From: Paenibacillus rhizophilus
Lineage (GTDB): Bacteria > Bacillota > Bacilli > Paenibacillales > Paenibacillaceae
Length of the DNA stretch: 47,400 nt
Assembly (NCBI RefSeq): GCF_003854965.1
Contig: NZ_RQPI01000023.1
Coordinates: 1 to 47,400 of the forward strand
Direction of reading: 5' to 3'
The position numbers and the translations under genes are program-made. The notes beneath the pieces are model-generated. The model searched no databases. It was not told the DNA's origin and was given only the letters and a program-made list of their open reading frames with translations. Positions 24,693-32,567 of the stretch are shown piece after piece (position 1 is the stretch's first letter; every line of letters starts with the position of its first letter).

Positions 24693-25199
24693 TCAGCCTT
24701 CGAGGGCCTGCTTCAGTTCCTCGGGCGACGCGTTCCACCAGTCCGCGTTATGCGAGATGAGCAGCGACTTCAGCGCTGCTTTCTCCTGCGCGCCGAGCCC
24801 CTCGACAACAATTCGCCGCTTAAGCGCTGAGTCAAGCTTGTTCACATGATCCGCAAGGATCTTCCAGCCGCGCTTCGCCTCGCTGTCAATCCACATCTCG
24901 CATGCGGTAAGCCCCGCGTAATGCTGGCCTTCCTGCGTGCGTTCAACGGCTACCCAGACCACCCAGACCTGTCTGCCGTCTTGCACATCCTCGCGGTTCA
25001 TGGAGAACTTGATCCCCTTCTCCACCTTGCTCTTGGCGTGCATGGCACCAATGTCGATGACCGCTTCGCCCCCGTCGATAATTACAGGCGACACGTTGTT
25101 CAGTTCGATCGAACCCGCTCCGAATCCTTTATGCTTGCTTTTGGCGTTCACAATATTCAAAGCAATCTGCTTCTTGCCATCCGGCTGCTTGTTGTCCAT
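24693..25199 (-). CDS. ywhD: YwhD family protein
   Basis: 168 residues, normal YwhD length. The conserved blocks LNIVNAKSKHKGFGAGSIELNNVSPVI, DIGAMHAKSKVEKGIKF and WWNASPEELKQAL identify the family; its function is unknown. In B. subtilis it lies beside pbpG, as here it lies a few genes from the class A PBP, but on the opposite strand. Start ATG 25199 with GGAAGGGAGT upstream. Confidence 0.93.
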   Translation of the reverse strand: MDNKQPDGKKQIALNIVNAKSKHKGFGAGSIELNNVSPVIIDGGEAVIDIGAMHAKSKVEKGIKFSMNREDVQDGRQVWVVWVAVERTQEGQHYAGLTACEMWIDSEAKRGWKILADHVNKLDSALKRRIVVEGLGAQEKAALKSLLISHNADWWNASPEELKQALEG

Positions 25200-25261
25200 G
25201 CCGCACTCCCTTCCCTGGTGTATAAATTAATGGTTTATAGGCGTCCTTCAAGAACGCTGTC

Positions 25262-25382
25262 AGACGTTTCTTCTTGAAATATAAGAATGTATAAGCTGTG
25301 CGCTTATTATTTTGACTTATATTTCTACGAGAAACGGTACCGTCCCTAAAAGGACGGCGAAGCCGTTTCTTCTTGAATAATT
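25262..25382 (-). repeat. Triple-hairpin intergenic repeat, copy C
   Basis: The clearest copy, read on the minus strand. It has AAGAAGAAACGG/CCGTTTCTCG enclosing CGTCC/GGACG, GAAATATAAG/CTTATATTTC, inner ATAAGCGC/GCTTAT, and a closing AAGAAGAAACG. It sits between the divergent ywhD and M1 peptidase genes. Confidence 0.88.
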
Positions 25383-25456
25383 TAATTTTAGCTAATAATA
25401 CGGCGAATGCCAACATATACATCCCGTAGAAGCTTGTCAACGGGAGGAATTACAGT

Positions 25457-27451
25457 ATGAAGCGACGATTCCGTACGACCTTTCTCTTCTCCGCCCTGGC
25501 CGCCCTCTGTCTGCTGGGCGGAGGAATATGGGCGCTATCCGGATCTTCCCCGGTCTCCCGGTCCGCTGTCGCCCCGGAAACGGCCAAGTCCCCGGCTAGT
25601 CCCCGTCAGGAAACGGCCGGAAAGCCCCCTCTGCCCGTGCCACCGGCGGCAAACTCCGCCCAGGCACTCAGCAGGAGAGTGGCAGAGTACCATATCAGCG
25701 TGCAGCTCGCTCCTGACACAAGCATGCTGAACGCAGCCGAGACGGTTACGTGGACCCATCCCGGCAAGACGCCGGTCAGCGACCTGTATTTCCACCTTTA
25801 CCCGAATGCCTTTGCCTCGGACAGCACGACATTCATGAAAGAATCCGGCGGGAAGCTGCGCAGCGACAGCATGCCTCAGGACGGATTCGGCTCCATGACG
25901 CTGACCGATGTGCGCACAACCGATGGCGTCTCCCTTATGCACCGGATGCAGTACATTCAACCCGACGACGGCAATCCCGAAGACAAAACGCTGATCAAGA
26001 TCCATCTGCCGCAGCCGGTGAACGGCGGGGAAAGCGTTACGATCAAGCTGCAGTATGAAGTGCGTCTGCCGAAAATCTTTGCCCGCATGGGGGAATCCGG
26101 AGTTTTTGTCATGGCCGGGCAGTGGTTTCCGAAGCTTAGCGTCTACGAGCCCGCGGGTACGCGCAGAACGGAAGAAAAAGGCTGGAATTTGCACCAGTAC
26201 CACGGCACCTCCGAATTTTACAGCGACTTCGGCATATACAGCGTGGCCATTTCCGTTCCCGCGAATTATACCGTGGCTGCAACCGGTTTTCCCGTTAGGA
26301 ACGCCAAAGTTTCAGAGGGACGAAAAATATACCAATTTTATGCCGATGACGTTCATGATTTCGCCTGGGCCGCTTCTCCGGACTTTGTCTATGCGGAAAA
26401 AGCCTACTCCTCTGCGGAAGTGCCCGGCGTGCGGATCAAGCTGTATCTGGACCCCCTGCATAAAAATCTGGAGGAGCGCTATTTCCAGGCCGCCGAGGCC
26501 GCGCTGAACGCTTTCAGTAAATGGTACGGCCCCTATCCGTATACCACGCTGTCCATCGTCGTTCCGCCCAAAGCGGGCAATGGAGCGGGAGGCATGGAGT
26601 ATCCCACCTTAATCACCGCCTTCGGCGCGGAGAGCGGCTCTGCCGATACTTCGCTGGAACGGACGGTGATTCACGAAATCGGGCATCAGTACTTCTATGG
26701 AATGGTGGCCAGCAACGAGTTCGAGGAAGCCTGGCTGGACGAGAGCTTTACCTCCTATGCCGAGGACAGGCTGATGCAGCAGGAATACGGGCTCGCCTCC
26801 AATCTTCCTCTGCAGGCCAGTCTCGTTACAAAACCCAAGCCACTGACTCTGGATACCTGGAAATACGGCAGCGCGAATGTCTACACCCAGAACGTCTACA
26901 TTCGGGGCAAGCTGGTGCTCAAAGATATCGAACGGCAGGTCGGCGCCCAGACAATGGGTTCCATTATGTCCTCTTATGCCCGCAAATATCGTTTCCGCCA
27001 CCCGGGCACCGCCGATTTTAAAAAAATTGTGGAAAAGGTGACCAAAAAATCGTGGCAGGATTACTTTGACCGTTACGTATACGGCGGAGGCGCTCCCGAT
27101 TTCTCCGTTGAGGACATTATCGTAAGCAAAAGTAAAAGCGGCGTCTACGAGTCGCTGACGACCGTCGCCAATAAGGGCAGCCTGTATTCCGGCGTGAGCG
27201 TCAAGTTCACCTTCGCCGATGGCCACACGCTGCATAAAGTCTGGGATGGCCAGGGAGGGAAAACTTCGTTCCGGCTCTCCTCTGCGGCTCCTCTTGTTTC
27301 GGCCGAGGTGGACCCGGGTCACGAAGTCCTGCTGGAGAACAAGCATATTAACAACTTCAGAAAAGCGGCTCTCCCCGCGGCCCTCGTTTCCCGCTGGACG
27401 CTAAGCCTGACAAACGCGATCGAAACAGTGCTCGGCATTTTCGTCTGGTGA
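25457..27451 (+). CDS. Exported M1-family (gluzincin) metallopeptidase
   Basis: 664 residues. N-terminal signal/anchor (FRTTFLFSALAALCLLGGGIWALSG), a Pro/Ala-rich linker to about residue 68, then an aminopeptidase-N-like beta domain. Zinc site H406-E-I-G-H410 with the third ligand E429 (HEIGH-x18-E, ending LDESFTSYAED). The GAMEN-like exopeptidase motif appears as GAGGMEYP (about 376-383), so an aminopeptidase-type activity is expected on the outer face. RBS GGGAGG before ATG 25457. The gene downstream starts 10 nt later, suggesting a coupled partner. Confidence 0.93.
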   Translation: MKRRFRTTFLFSALAALCLLGGGIWALSGSSPVSRSAVAPETAKSPASPRQETAGKPPLPVPPAANSAQALSRRVAEYHISVQLAPDTSMLNAAETVTWTHPGKTPVSDLYFHLYPNAFASDSTTFMKESGGKLRSDSMPQDGFGSMTLTDVRTTDGVSLMHRMQYIQPDDGNPEDKTLIKIHLPQPVNGGESVTIKLQYEVRLPKIFARMGESGVFVMAGQWFPKLSVYEPAGTRRTEEKGWNLHQYHGTSEFYSDFGIYSVAISVPANYTVAATGFPVRNAKVSEGRKIYQFYADDVHDFAWAASPDFVYAEKAYSSAEVPGVRIKLYLDPLHKNLEERYFQAAEAALNAFSKWYGPYPYTTLSIVVPPKAGNGAGGMEYPTLITAFGAESGSADTSLERTVIHEIGHQYFYGMVASNEFEEAWLDESFTSYAEDRLMQQEYGLASNLPLQASLVTKPKPLTLDTWKYGSANVYTQNVYIRGKLVLKDIERQVGAQTMGSIMSSYARKYRFRHPGTADFKKIVEKVTKKSWQDYFDRYVYGGGAPDFSVEDIIVSKSKSGVYESLTTVANKGSLYSGVSVKFTFADGHTLHKVWDGQGGKTSFRLSSAAPLVSAEVDPGHEVLLENKHINNFRKAALPAALVSRWTLSLTNAIETVLGIFVW

Positions 27452-27461
27452 GGTGAATCGA

Positions 27462-28292
27462 ATGAGAAAATGGATAATCCGCGGCTGGGGCAGCGTCAAG
27501 GAACAGCTCTATATACTGATTCTGCTCTTTATCTACCGGCTGCTCTGGGGCTACTTTCTGTACCGCTTTGTAAGGTCGGCTGTCGTTCCCGCGCTTCTGC
27601 GTTACCCTTCCGAGAATGCCGGCGGCAGTGCGGCAGGCAGGCTGCTGTATTATATCGACGCCCAGCTCAGCCTGTCTTCCGAACCCGATGTGCGGCGTTG
27701 GTTGTGGATACTTCTTATTCTGGCGGGCGTGCGCCTGCTGGCTACGCCGTTCATCCGCGCCGGGCTGCTGCATGAGCTGCATCAGGAGAGCCGGGGCGAA
27801 CGCGGGCTGTTCTTTTTTCCCGGCATGAAAAAGTACGGGCTGCCCGTTCTGCTCTTCAGCGCCGCCGAATGGATGTTGTCCCTGCTCCCCCTTTACTGGC
27901 TTCTGCCGAAGGGGCACAGACTCATTCTGTCATCTTACTGGGAGCCGGCGCTGTTCCTCAAGCTGCTACCTTTTATTCTCGGATGGCTTCTGTACGTGTT
28001 TATCATCCGCCTGATCCTGCTGTATATGCAGTTCGGTTACACCGGCGGCACCGGAATATTCCCTTCGCTGCTAGACGCCTTGCGCTGCTTCCTGCCCGCC
28101 GCGGCGTTGCGGATTCTGTTCGGGTTAGGGGGGCTGTTGATCTTTCTTGTATCCGCGGTGACAGGGTTTCTCAGTCCCGGACTGCCCGCGCTCTTCATTA
28201 GGCAGCTTGCGCCTCTCCCTTCCACTTTATTCGATATGTGGGGATTGTCGGCGCAGTATCATCTATGGCGCAGCAAAACGAAGGATTCATAA
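27462..28292 (+). CDS. Multi-pass membrane protein, unknown function
   Basis: 276 residues from ATG 27462 (GAGGTG about 6 nt upstream; a GTG at 27453 is also in frame). Five hydrophobic stretches are visible at about 15-35, 75-95, 115-135, 150-178 and 195-230, with basic loops between. I do not recognise a family. It starts 10 nt after the M1 peptidase stop, so the two are very probably made together. It could anchor, regulate or transport the products of the peptidase; this is inference from position only. Confidence 0.75.
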   Translation: MRKWIIRGWGSVKEQLYILILLFIYRLLWGYFLYRFVRSAVVPALLRYPSENAGGSAAGRLLYYIDAQLSLSSEPDVRRWLWILLILAGVRLLATPFIRAGLLHELHQESRGERGLFFFPGMKKYGLPVLLFSAAEWMLSLLPLYWLLPKGHRLILSSYWEPALFLKLLPFILGWLLYVFIIRLILLYMQFGYTGGTGIFPSLLDALRCFLPAAALRILFGLGGLLIFLVSAVTGFLSPGLPALFIRQLAPLPSTLFDMWGLSAQYHLWRSKTKDS

Positions 28293-28326
28293 TTAGAAAA
28301 ACTCTATCATTTATGCAAAACAGGCG

Positions 28327-28375
28327 AAAAGAGTTCAAATTCCGTGACAGGAATCTGAACTCTTTTTTATTTTTA
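28327..28375 (+). terminator. Terminator of the M1 peptidase/membrane protein unit
   Basis: AAAAGAGTTC-AAATTCC / GGAATCT-GAACTCTTTTTT with a 6-nt loop and strong U-tract. Confidence 0.92.
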
Positions 28376-28532
28376 TATTGGCAAATATTTCGTCCGCTAA
28401 ATTAAATTTGCCAAACCCCAAATCGTCTGATACAATGAGGCTTGTGTTGAGGTGACAAGTTTGTAATCTTTTAAAACTATTTTGTTATCTTGTCGTATGA
28501 TGATGAATCAAGTCGATTGTTCTGGTGCATAA

Positions 28533-28650
28533 CTAGCCAAATTCCCGGGCACCGGGGAGCGGGGGAACCATTTTTTGGGTGAATTGATCTTGTAACAAAG
28601 AGGTCATAGGGAACCTTCAAACCGAATCCTTAAGCTAACCACGCAGGCAT
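28533..28650 (+). promoter_or_regulatory. c-di-AMP (ydaO-yuaA) riboswitch, copy 1
   Basis: Conserved core elements in order: GCGGGGGAACCA, TGGGTGAATTG, the ATAGGGAACCTTC arm, and the hallmark ACCGAATCCTTAAGCTAACC then CGCAGGCA. The riboswitch normally turns its gene off when c-di-AMP is high. No intrinsic terminator lies between the aptamer and the TTG start at 28670. The aptamer's last helix ends only a few bases before the Shine-Dalgarno GGAAGGGG, so translational control or an upstream-folding mechanism is likely. Confidence 0.93.
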
Positions 28651-28669
28651 TGGAAGGGGAACACAAGCT

Positions 28670-29152
28670 TTGAAAGGTCAACATATCAAGAAAAAACTTG
28701 CAGCCGCTGCGATAGGCCTTGTGATGGTTTTCACTCTGGGGTCCGGAAGCGCTTTCGCAGATTCGAAAATGGACACTGTTATTGCAAAAACTTTGGGAAC
28801 CTCATATAAAACCGGTGGAATGAGCACAGCCGGGTTCGATTGCTCCGGATTTACCAAATACGTTTTCAAAAAGGTAGGACTTACCCTTCCTCGTACATCC
28901 AAAGCGCAATTCAAAGTAGGAACTTCCATATCGCGCAGCAAACTGCGCTCAGGAGATCTGGTATTCTTCAATACGCTCGGAAACGGCGTTTCCCATGTCG
29001 GCATTTATGTCGGCAACGGCAAATTCGCGCAGTCCTCTTCTTCGCGCGGCGTAACTATCAGCTCGCTTAGCCAGTCCTATTGGGCCAACCGTTATGTCGG
29101 CGCCAAACGTGTCATGAGCACAAACGCATACCAAGCCGTGGCTTACGATTGA
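28670..29152 (+). CDS. Secreted NlpC/P60 peptidoglycan hydrolase, paralogue 1
   Basis: 160 residues. Start TTG 28670 (GGAAGGGG upstream). Signal peptide cleaved near AFA-DS (about residue 30); a bare catalytic domain follows with no wall-binding repeats. Catalytic C58 (GFDCSGF) and H109 (SHVGIYVG) are present. The third residue of the triad, a His in the FxHAS motif of most relatives, is Q121 here (KFAQSSSSRGV). NlpC/P60 enzymes cleave gamma-D-Glu-diamino acid bonds. Controlled by the c-di-AMP riboswitch at 28533; own terminator at 29162. Confidence 0.94.
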   Translation: MKGQHIKKKLAAAAIGLVMVFTLGSGSAFADSKMDTVIAKTLGTSYKTGGMSTAGFDCSGFTKYVFKKVGLTLPRTSKAQFKVGTSISRSKLRSGDLVFFNTLGNGVSHVGIYVGNGKFAQSSSSRGVTISSLSQSYWANRYVGAKRVMSTNAYQAVAYD

Positions 29153-29161
29153 TTAATCTCT

Positions 29162-29201
29162 TACCCGGAACATGATCTCGCTAATCATTTCCGGGTTTTT
29201 C
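29162..29201 (+). terminator. Terminator of NlpC paralogue 1
   Basis: ACCCGGAA/TTTCCGGGT around a 17-nt loop followed by a T-rich run. Confidence 0.85.
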
Positions 29202-29481
29202 CTTTTTTCTGTATATAGTTTAGCTATACACCTATTTCGGCGGCTTGAACCAGCTTTTCCAAAAAACAACGCCAAAAAAATTTTTTAGCATAAAAACCCG
29301 ATTTTTATCCAGGGTTTTTAAGTGAATTCATGAATGTAAGCGCTACAAAATCGAACTTTGCTATGTTAAAAGTGATTGCCAACCAACAAAAGGTTTGTTA
29401 CAATAAGCGCAATGAGTTTTTAGTAACATTTTTGTAATGATTATTAAGATTTTGACGATAATTTTGTCATGATCTACCCAC
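29202..29481. other. AT-rich region before riboswitch 2
   Basis: No gene. A short inverted repeat AAAAACCC/GGGTTTTT lies at about 29294-29323 and may be a second terminator. Other short hairpins (GTATA/TATAC near 29211-29231) are present. Confidence 0.45.
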
Positions 29482-29487
29482 TATAAT
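29482..29487 (+). promoter_or_regulatory. Candidate -10 for NlpC paralogue 2
   Basis: Perfect TATAAT about 18 nt before the riboswitch aptamer. No good -35 at 17 nt (AATTTT); a TTGACG lies 24 nt upstream. Confidence 0.4.
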
Positions 29488-29504
29488 CCGAACACTATAC
29501 AGTA

Positions 29505-29626
29505 TGTGCCGAGTTCCCTGACCATCAGGGAAGCGGGGGAACCATCTTTGGGTGAATTGACCTCCTGATCAAGAGAGGGGTCATAGGGGACCTTCTACCG
29601 AATCCTTAAGCTAACCTCGCAGGCAT
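29505..29626 (+). promoter_or_regulatory. c-di-AMP (ydaO-yuaA) riboswitch, copy 2
   Basis: Same architecture as copy 1: TGCC opening strand, GCGGGGGAACCA, TGGGTGAATTGACC, GGTCATAGGGGACCTTC, ACCGAATCCTTAAGCTAACC, TCGCAGGCA closing strand. The core is nearly identical to copy 1 while peripheral stems differ, consistent with duplication and conserved folding. The Shine-Dalgarno AAGGAG lies about 5 nt after the closing strand. Confidence 0.94.
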
Positions 29627-29645
29627 TTGGAAGGAGTCAAATCTT

Positions 29646-30137
29646 TTGAAGAAGAAGTTGGCGGCAGCATTCCTCAGCTTTTCCATCGTTCTCACACTCG
29701 GAGCAGGCAGCGCATTTGCCGATTCGAAAATGGATAAAGTGATTGACGGCGCTATTGGAACCAAATACGTATCCGGCGGCACGAGCACAAACGGATTCGA
29801 TTGTTCCGGATTCACCATGTACGTGTTCGATAAGATGGGCATCGATCTGCCGCATCAGTCGGGTTCCCAGTTCAAAATGGGAGATGCCGTGTCCCGCAGC
29901 GATCTGAGAGCCGGCGATCTTGTATTCTTTAACACCACCGGAAAAGGCGTTTCCCATGTCGGTGTCTATGTCGGCTCCGGAAAGTTCGCCCATGCTTCCT
30001 CTTCGAAAGGCGTTACCGTCACTTCCCTGAACGACAGTTATTATGTCAGCCGGTTTGTCGGCGCCAAACGGGTGATGGGCTCCAGCGCTTATCAATCCGT
30101 AGCCGTTGATTCTGAAGACAATGATGATGTGCAGTAA
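29646..30137 (+). CDS. Secreted NlpC/P60 peptidoglycan hydrolase, paralogue 2
   Basis: 163 residues, TTG start at 29646 with GGAAGGAG upstream. Signal peptide to about AFA-DS (25), then catalytic domain only. Standard triad C53 (GFDCSGF), H104 (SHVGVYVG), H116 (FAHASSSKGV). The C-terminus ends in an acidic tail (DSEDNDDVQ) lacking in paralogue 1. The two proteins share most of the catalytic core and each has its own riboswitch, so the whole riboswitch-gene unit was duplicated. Confidence 0.95.
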   Translation: MKKKLAAAFLSFSIVLTLGAGSAFADSKMDKVIDGAIGTKYVSGGTSTNGFDCSGFTMYVFDKMGIDLPHQSGSQFKMGDAVSRSDLRAGDLVFFNTTGKGVSHVGVYVGSGKFAHASSSKGVTVTSLNDSYYVSRFVGAKRVMGSSAYQSVAVDSEDNDDVQ

Positions 30138-30150
30138 TACTGCCCTATAG

Positions 30151-30193
30151 GACCCCTTCCCGGATTTAACCCCGGCGAGGGGTTTTTATTTTA
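30151..30193 (+). terminator. Terminator of NlpC paralogue 2
   Basis: ACCCCT/AGGGGT arms with inner pairing CCGG..CCGG, followed by TTTTATTTTAA. Confidence 0.8.
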
Positions 30194-30296
30194 ATATAAG
30201 AACTTATAACCTGCGCGCTTATCGTTTAGTCTAATATTTCAACTAGAACGGGCATCGTCTCCAAAAGGATGGCGGAACCGTTTCTTTCTTGTGCTA
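30192..30296 (-). repeat. Triple-hairpin intergenic repeat, copy D
   Basis: Minus strand: AAGAAAGAAACGGTTCCGCC, ATCC-loop-GGA, GATGCCCGTTC, GAAATATTAG, GATAAGCGCGCAGGTTATA, TTCTTATATT. Less perfect than copies B and C. It directly abuts the NlpC2 terminator. Confidence 0.78.
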
Positions 30297-30485
30297 TTCT
30301 TATTTTTACCCCCTCCTGGATTCGTCAACCACGGCAGCCGAACTTTCAGCCAAATCCCCCAAAAAAATTTATTGCGCTCGCCAAGTTCTTCCTTTCTGTA
30401 AAGTTTTTGCGTCGAAATCACCTTTTTTTGTATATAATTTAATATAAAAGGTTTTCCCCTGCGGGGAGAGGAGGTCGCTGAACGT

Positions 30486-30986
30486 ATGATTAGCTCTAAC
30501 GTCATCTTTCATGTCGGGCCCATGACATCTGCGCATGCCAGGGATATCTGCGGGTGGGAATACAAGGCGCCCTACAATATTTACGGTTGGCTGTCTTGGG
30601 ATCAAATGGAGGCGCTCGGCATTGAATTCGGAGATCCGCGGATTCGGAGGGAGCAGTATGTTTCGGTATTGAACGAAGAGGACAATCTTTGCGGCTTCGC
30701 CCAGCTTTTTCCGATGGAAGGCACGGTGCGTCTGGGTATCGGTATGCGTCCCGAACTGTGCGGGCATGGCCTAGGCCATTTGTTTGTGGGTGCGGTTGTA
30801 AAAGAGGCGCTGAAACGCTATCCCAGTCGGGAGGTCGACCTTGAAGTTCTTACCTGGAATCAAAGAGCCATCCGGGCCTACCGCAAATGCGGCTTTACGA
30901 TCACCGATACCTACGAACGCCGGACGCCAAATGGAGATAAACCTTTTTACTGCATGGTCTATGATAAATCCCTCCATAAAAGCTGA
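30486..30986 (+). CDS. GNAT-family N-acetyltransferase
   Basis: 166 residues. GNAT fold with the acetyl-CoA loop in RLGIGMRPELCGHGLGHLFV (Q/R-x-x-G-x-G/A type) and the NQRAIRAYRKCGF motif of strand 6. A substrate cannot be inferred. RBS GGAGAGGAGG before ATG 30486, preceded by an AT-rich TATATAATTTAATATAAA stretch that probably holds the promoter. Confidence 0.9.
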   Translation: MISSNVIFHVGPMTSAHARDICGWEYKAPYNIYGWLSWDQMEALGIEFGDPRIRREQYVSVLNEEDNLCGFAQLFPMEGTVRLGIGMRPELCGHGLGHLFVGAVVKEALKRYPSREVDLEVLTWNQRAIRAYRKCGFTITDTYERRTPNGDKPFYCMVYDKSLHKS

Positions 30987-31089
30987 ATCGGACGGACCAC
31001 TGTTCATTTTTTTGTCACAAACCCTATGATAACGCTTCACCATCCGTTATAATTAGAGAAGCAGCTTACACAGGGGAGGACGATTGGGG

Positions 31090-31446
31090 ATGCAAAAGTG
31101 GATCATGAGCGGATTATTTTTCGCTGCCTGCGCCTTCGCGGTAATACTGATGTTCACACTGCCCGGAAAAGAGCAGGTCGCCGAGCAGAACAATCCGACC
31201 ATGCCGACCGTTAAGGCTGATCCCGCCAAAGCGGAAGCGACAGTTAAAGCCAATTGCATCACCTGCCACGGCGATCAGCTTCAGGGCGGAGTCGGACCCA
31301 ATCTGCAAAAGGAAGGCAACGAGCATACGGCCGAGCAGATTTACAGCATCGTTACCAAAGGACGGGGACAAATGCCTTCCTTCAAGGATAAGCTGGCCCC
31401 GGAGGAGATTGCCAACGTCGCCATGTGGCTGTCCGAGAAAAAATGA
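31090..31446 (+). CDS. Membrane-anchored cytochrome c (c-550/551 type)
   Basis: 118 residues from ATG 31090 (GGGGAGG 10 nt upstream; a TTG at 31084 is an alternative). One N-terminal membrane helix (about 5-24) anchors a single-haem domain outside the cell. Haem motif C56-I-T-C59-H60, distal ligand M95 (GRGQMPSF). The helix contains a cysteine (AAC-AF) but a long hydrophobic stretch follows it, so a membrane anchor (CccA-like) is more likely than a lipoprotein (CccB-like). Ends in WLSEKK as in the Bacillus small cytochromes. A bidirectional terminator follows. Confidence 0.92.
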   Translation: MQKWIMSGLFFAACAFAVILMFTLPGKEQVAEQNNPTMPTVKADPAKAEATVKANCITCHGDQLQGGVGPNLQKEGNEHTAEQIYSIVTKGRGQMPSFKDKLAPEEIANVAMWLSEKK

Positions 31447-31459
31447 GTGCCAAGACAAC

Positions 31460-31511
31460 AATACGCCTCTGCGCAGGAGCATAATGCTTCTGGCACAGGG
31501 GCGTATTTTTA
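31460..31511. terminator. Terminator after cytochrome c gene
   Basis: AATACGCC/GGCGTATT outer arms with inner CTG/CAG pairing, followed by TTTTAATAAAA; between convergent genes. Confidence 0.82.
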
Positions 31512-31566
31512 ATAAAACTCTTCTCCTGTCGTCTATCGGGTTTCTGCGTAATTAACGGGTCTTCAT

Positions 31567-31854
31567 TTAACGGGTCTTCTCAAACGCCTCATTAAACTCA
31601 TGGGCTTCACGCACGTCGAGCGCGGTAATGCCGCCTTCCTCGCTTGTCGTAAGCCGCAGAATTACCGTTTTATAATCGATCGTGATATGCGGATGATGGT
31701 CGAACGCCTCCGAGATGGCGGCCACCTCATCCACGAACGCAATACCCTTCATAAATTCGTTGAACTGGTATTTGCGCACCATGGCCCCGCTGTCCAGCTT
31801 CCAGCCTTCCAGCTTGCCCACCTGCTCATGCAGTTCTCCCTCGGTTAATAACAC
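31567..31854 (-). CDS. 4a-hydroxytetrahydrobiopterin (pterin carbinolamine) dehydratase
   Basis: 95 residues, normal length. The active-site block FDHHPHITIDYKTVILRLTT contains the paired histidines of the family, and GWKLDSGAMVRKYQFNEF matches the N-terminal strand. It recycles the pterin cofactor after aromatic amino acid hydroxylation; bacterial members may act on other pterin/molybdopterin species. No hydroxylase is nearby, so the substrate here is unknown. Confidence 0.93.
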   Translation of the reverse strand: MLLTEGELHEQVGKLEGWKLDSGAMVRKYQFNEFMKGIAFVDEVAAISEAFDHHPHITIDYKTVILRLTTSEEGGITALDVREAHEFNEAFEKTR

Positions 31855-32075
31855 TTTATGTTTCCTCCCTTGAAAAGCAGCCGTTTAAGTTCCTTTAGCC
31901 TTCCCGTTAAACAAAACATCCCTCAGGTTCTATCGTCCAAGGGATGCGCCAGGAAAAACGCTTATTTTCGGTTTAATGTATTCTTGAATCCCGGCAAATA
32001 TACCTCAGACACTATCAATTTTAACATGGAGGACGGACTGCGGCAAATGCGGCCGATTTTTCTTCTTCTGCCTGC

Positions 32076-32369
32076 TTAAATCAACGTTACCGATTCCAAG
32101 TCTTCTTCACCGACCAAAATATTGATGCGGTGCGCATCCTTGTCGTAGATCACGACGCCGCTGCCAACATGGATGACCGGCTCATTCCCGAGGGCGAAGA
32201 ATAAATCTTCCGCCAGCGCTTCCCATACTTCCAGCTTTGACTCAAGCGGCAGCTCCTGCCATTCGCCAGGTTCCATCTCGAAAAAAAGGTAACTGTCCGG
32301 TATGCACTCAACCGCTTTTGTCAAATCGCGCAAAATATCTCCGTAATCTCTTCCATGCTTTACACCCAC
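32076..32369 (-). CDS. Conserved hypothetical protein
   Basis: 97 residues from GTG 32369, chosen because GCGGAG lies 8 nt upstream; a GTG at 32378 would add three residues. Acidic (FFEMEPGEWQELPLESKLEVWEAL), with C-terminal strands VIHVGSGVVIYDKDAHRINILVGEEDLESVTLI. No membrane segment or motif. I do not recognise the family. The gene lies alone, minus strand, upstream of motA which diverges from it. Confidence 0.7.
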   Translation of the reverse strand: MGVKHGRDYGDILRDLTKAVECIPDSYLFFEMEPGEWQELPLESKLEVWEALAEDLFFALGNEPVIHVGSGVVIYDKDAHRINILVGEEDLESVTLI

Positions 32370-32567
32370 CGCTATCACTCCGCTTCATAACATATGAATA
32401 CCCTTTCCTCATCCATTATAGCCTAAATGCCTTCACAAAAAAGGGCCGGCTGTCGATAAATAAGAATAGACATAGTTGTTCTCCGTTAGTAAGCCCGCCG
32501 CCCATTCAAGGATGATAGACGCGGCATTCGCGAGATCACTTTTAATACTCATGGACGAGGTGTACAA

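Noticed and set aside
32379..32567. Sigma-D promoter of motAB
   Set aside because: A GTCGATAA near 32452 resembles the -10 but no TAAA lies at 15-16 nt upstream.
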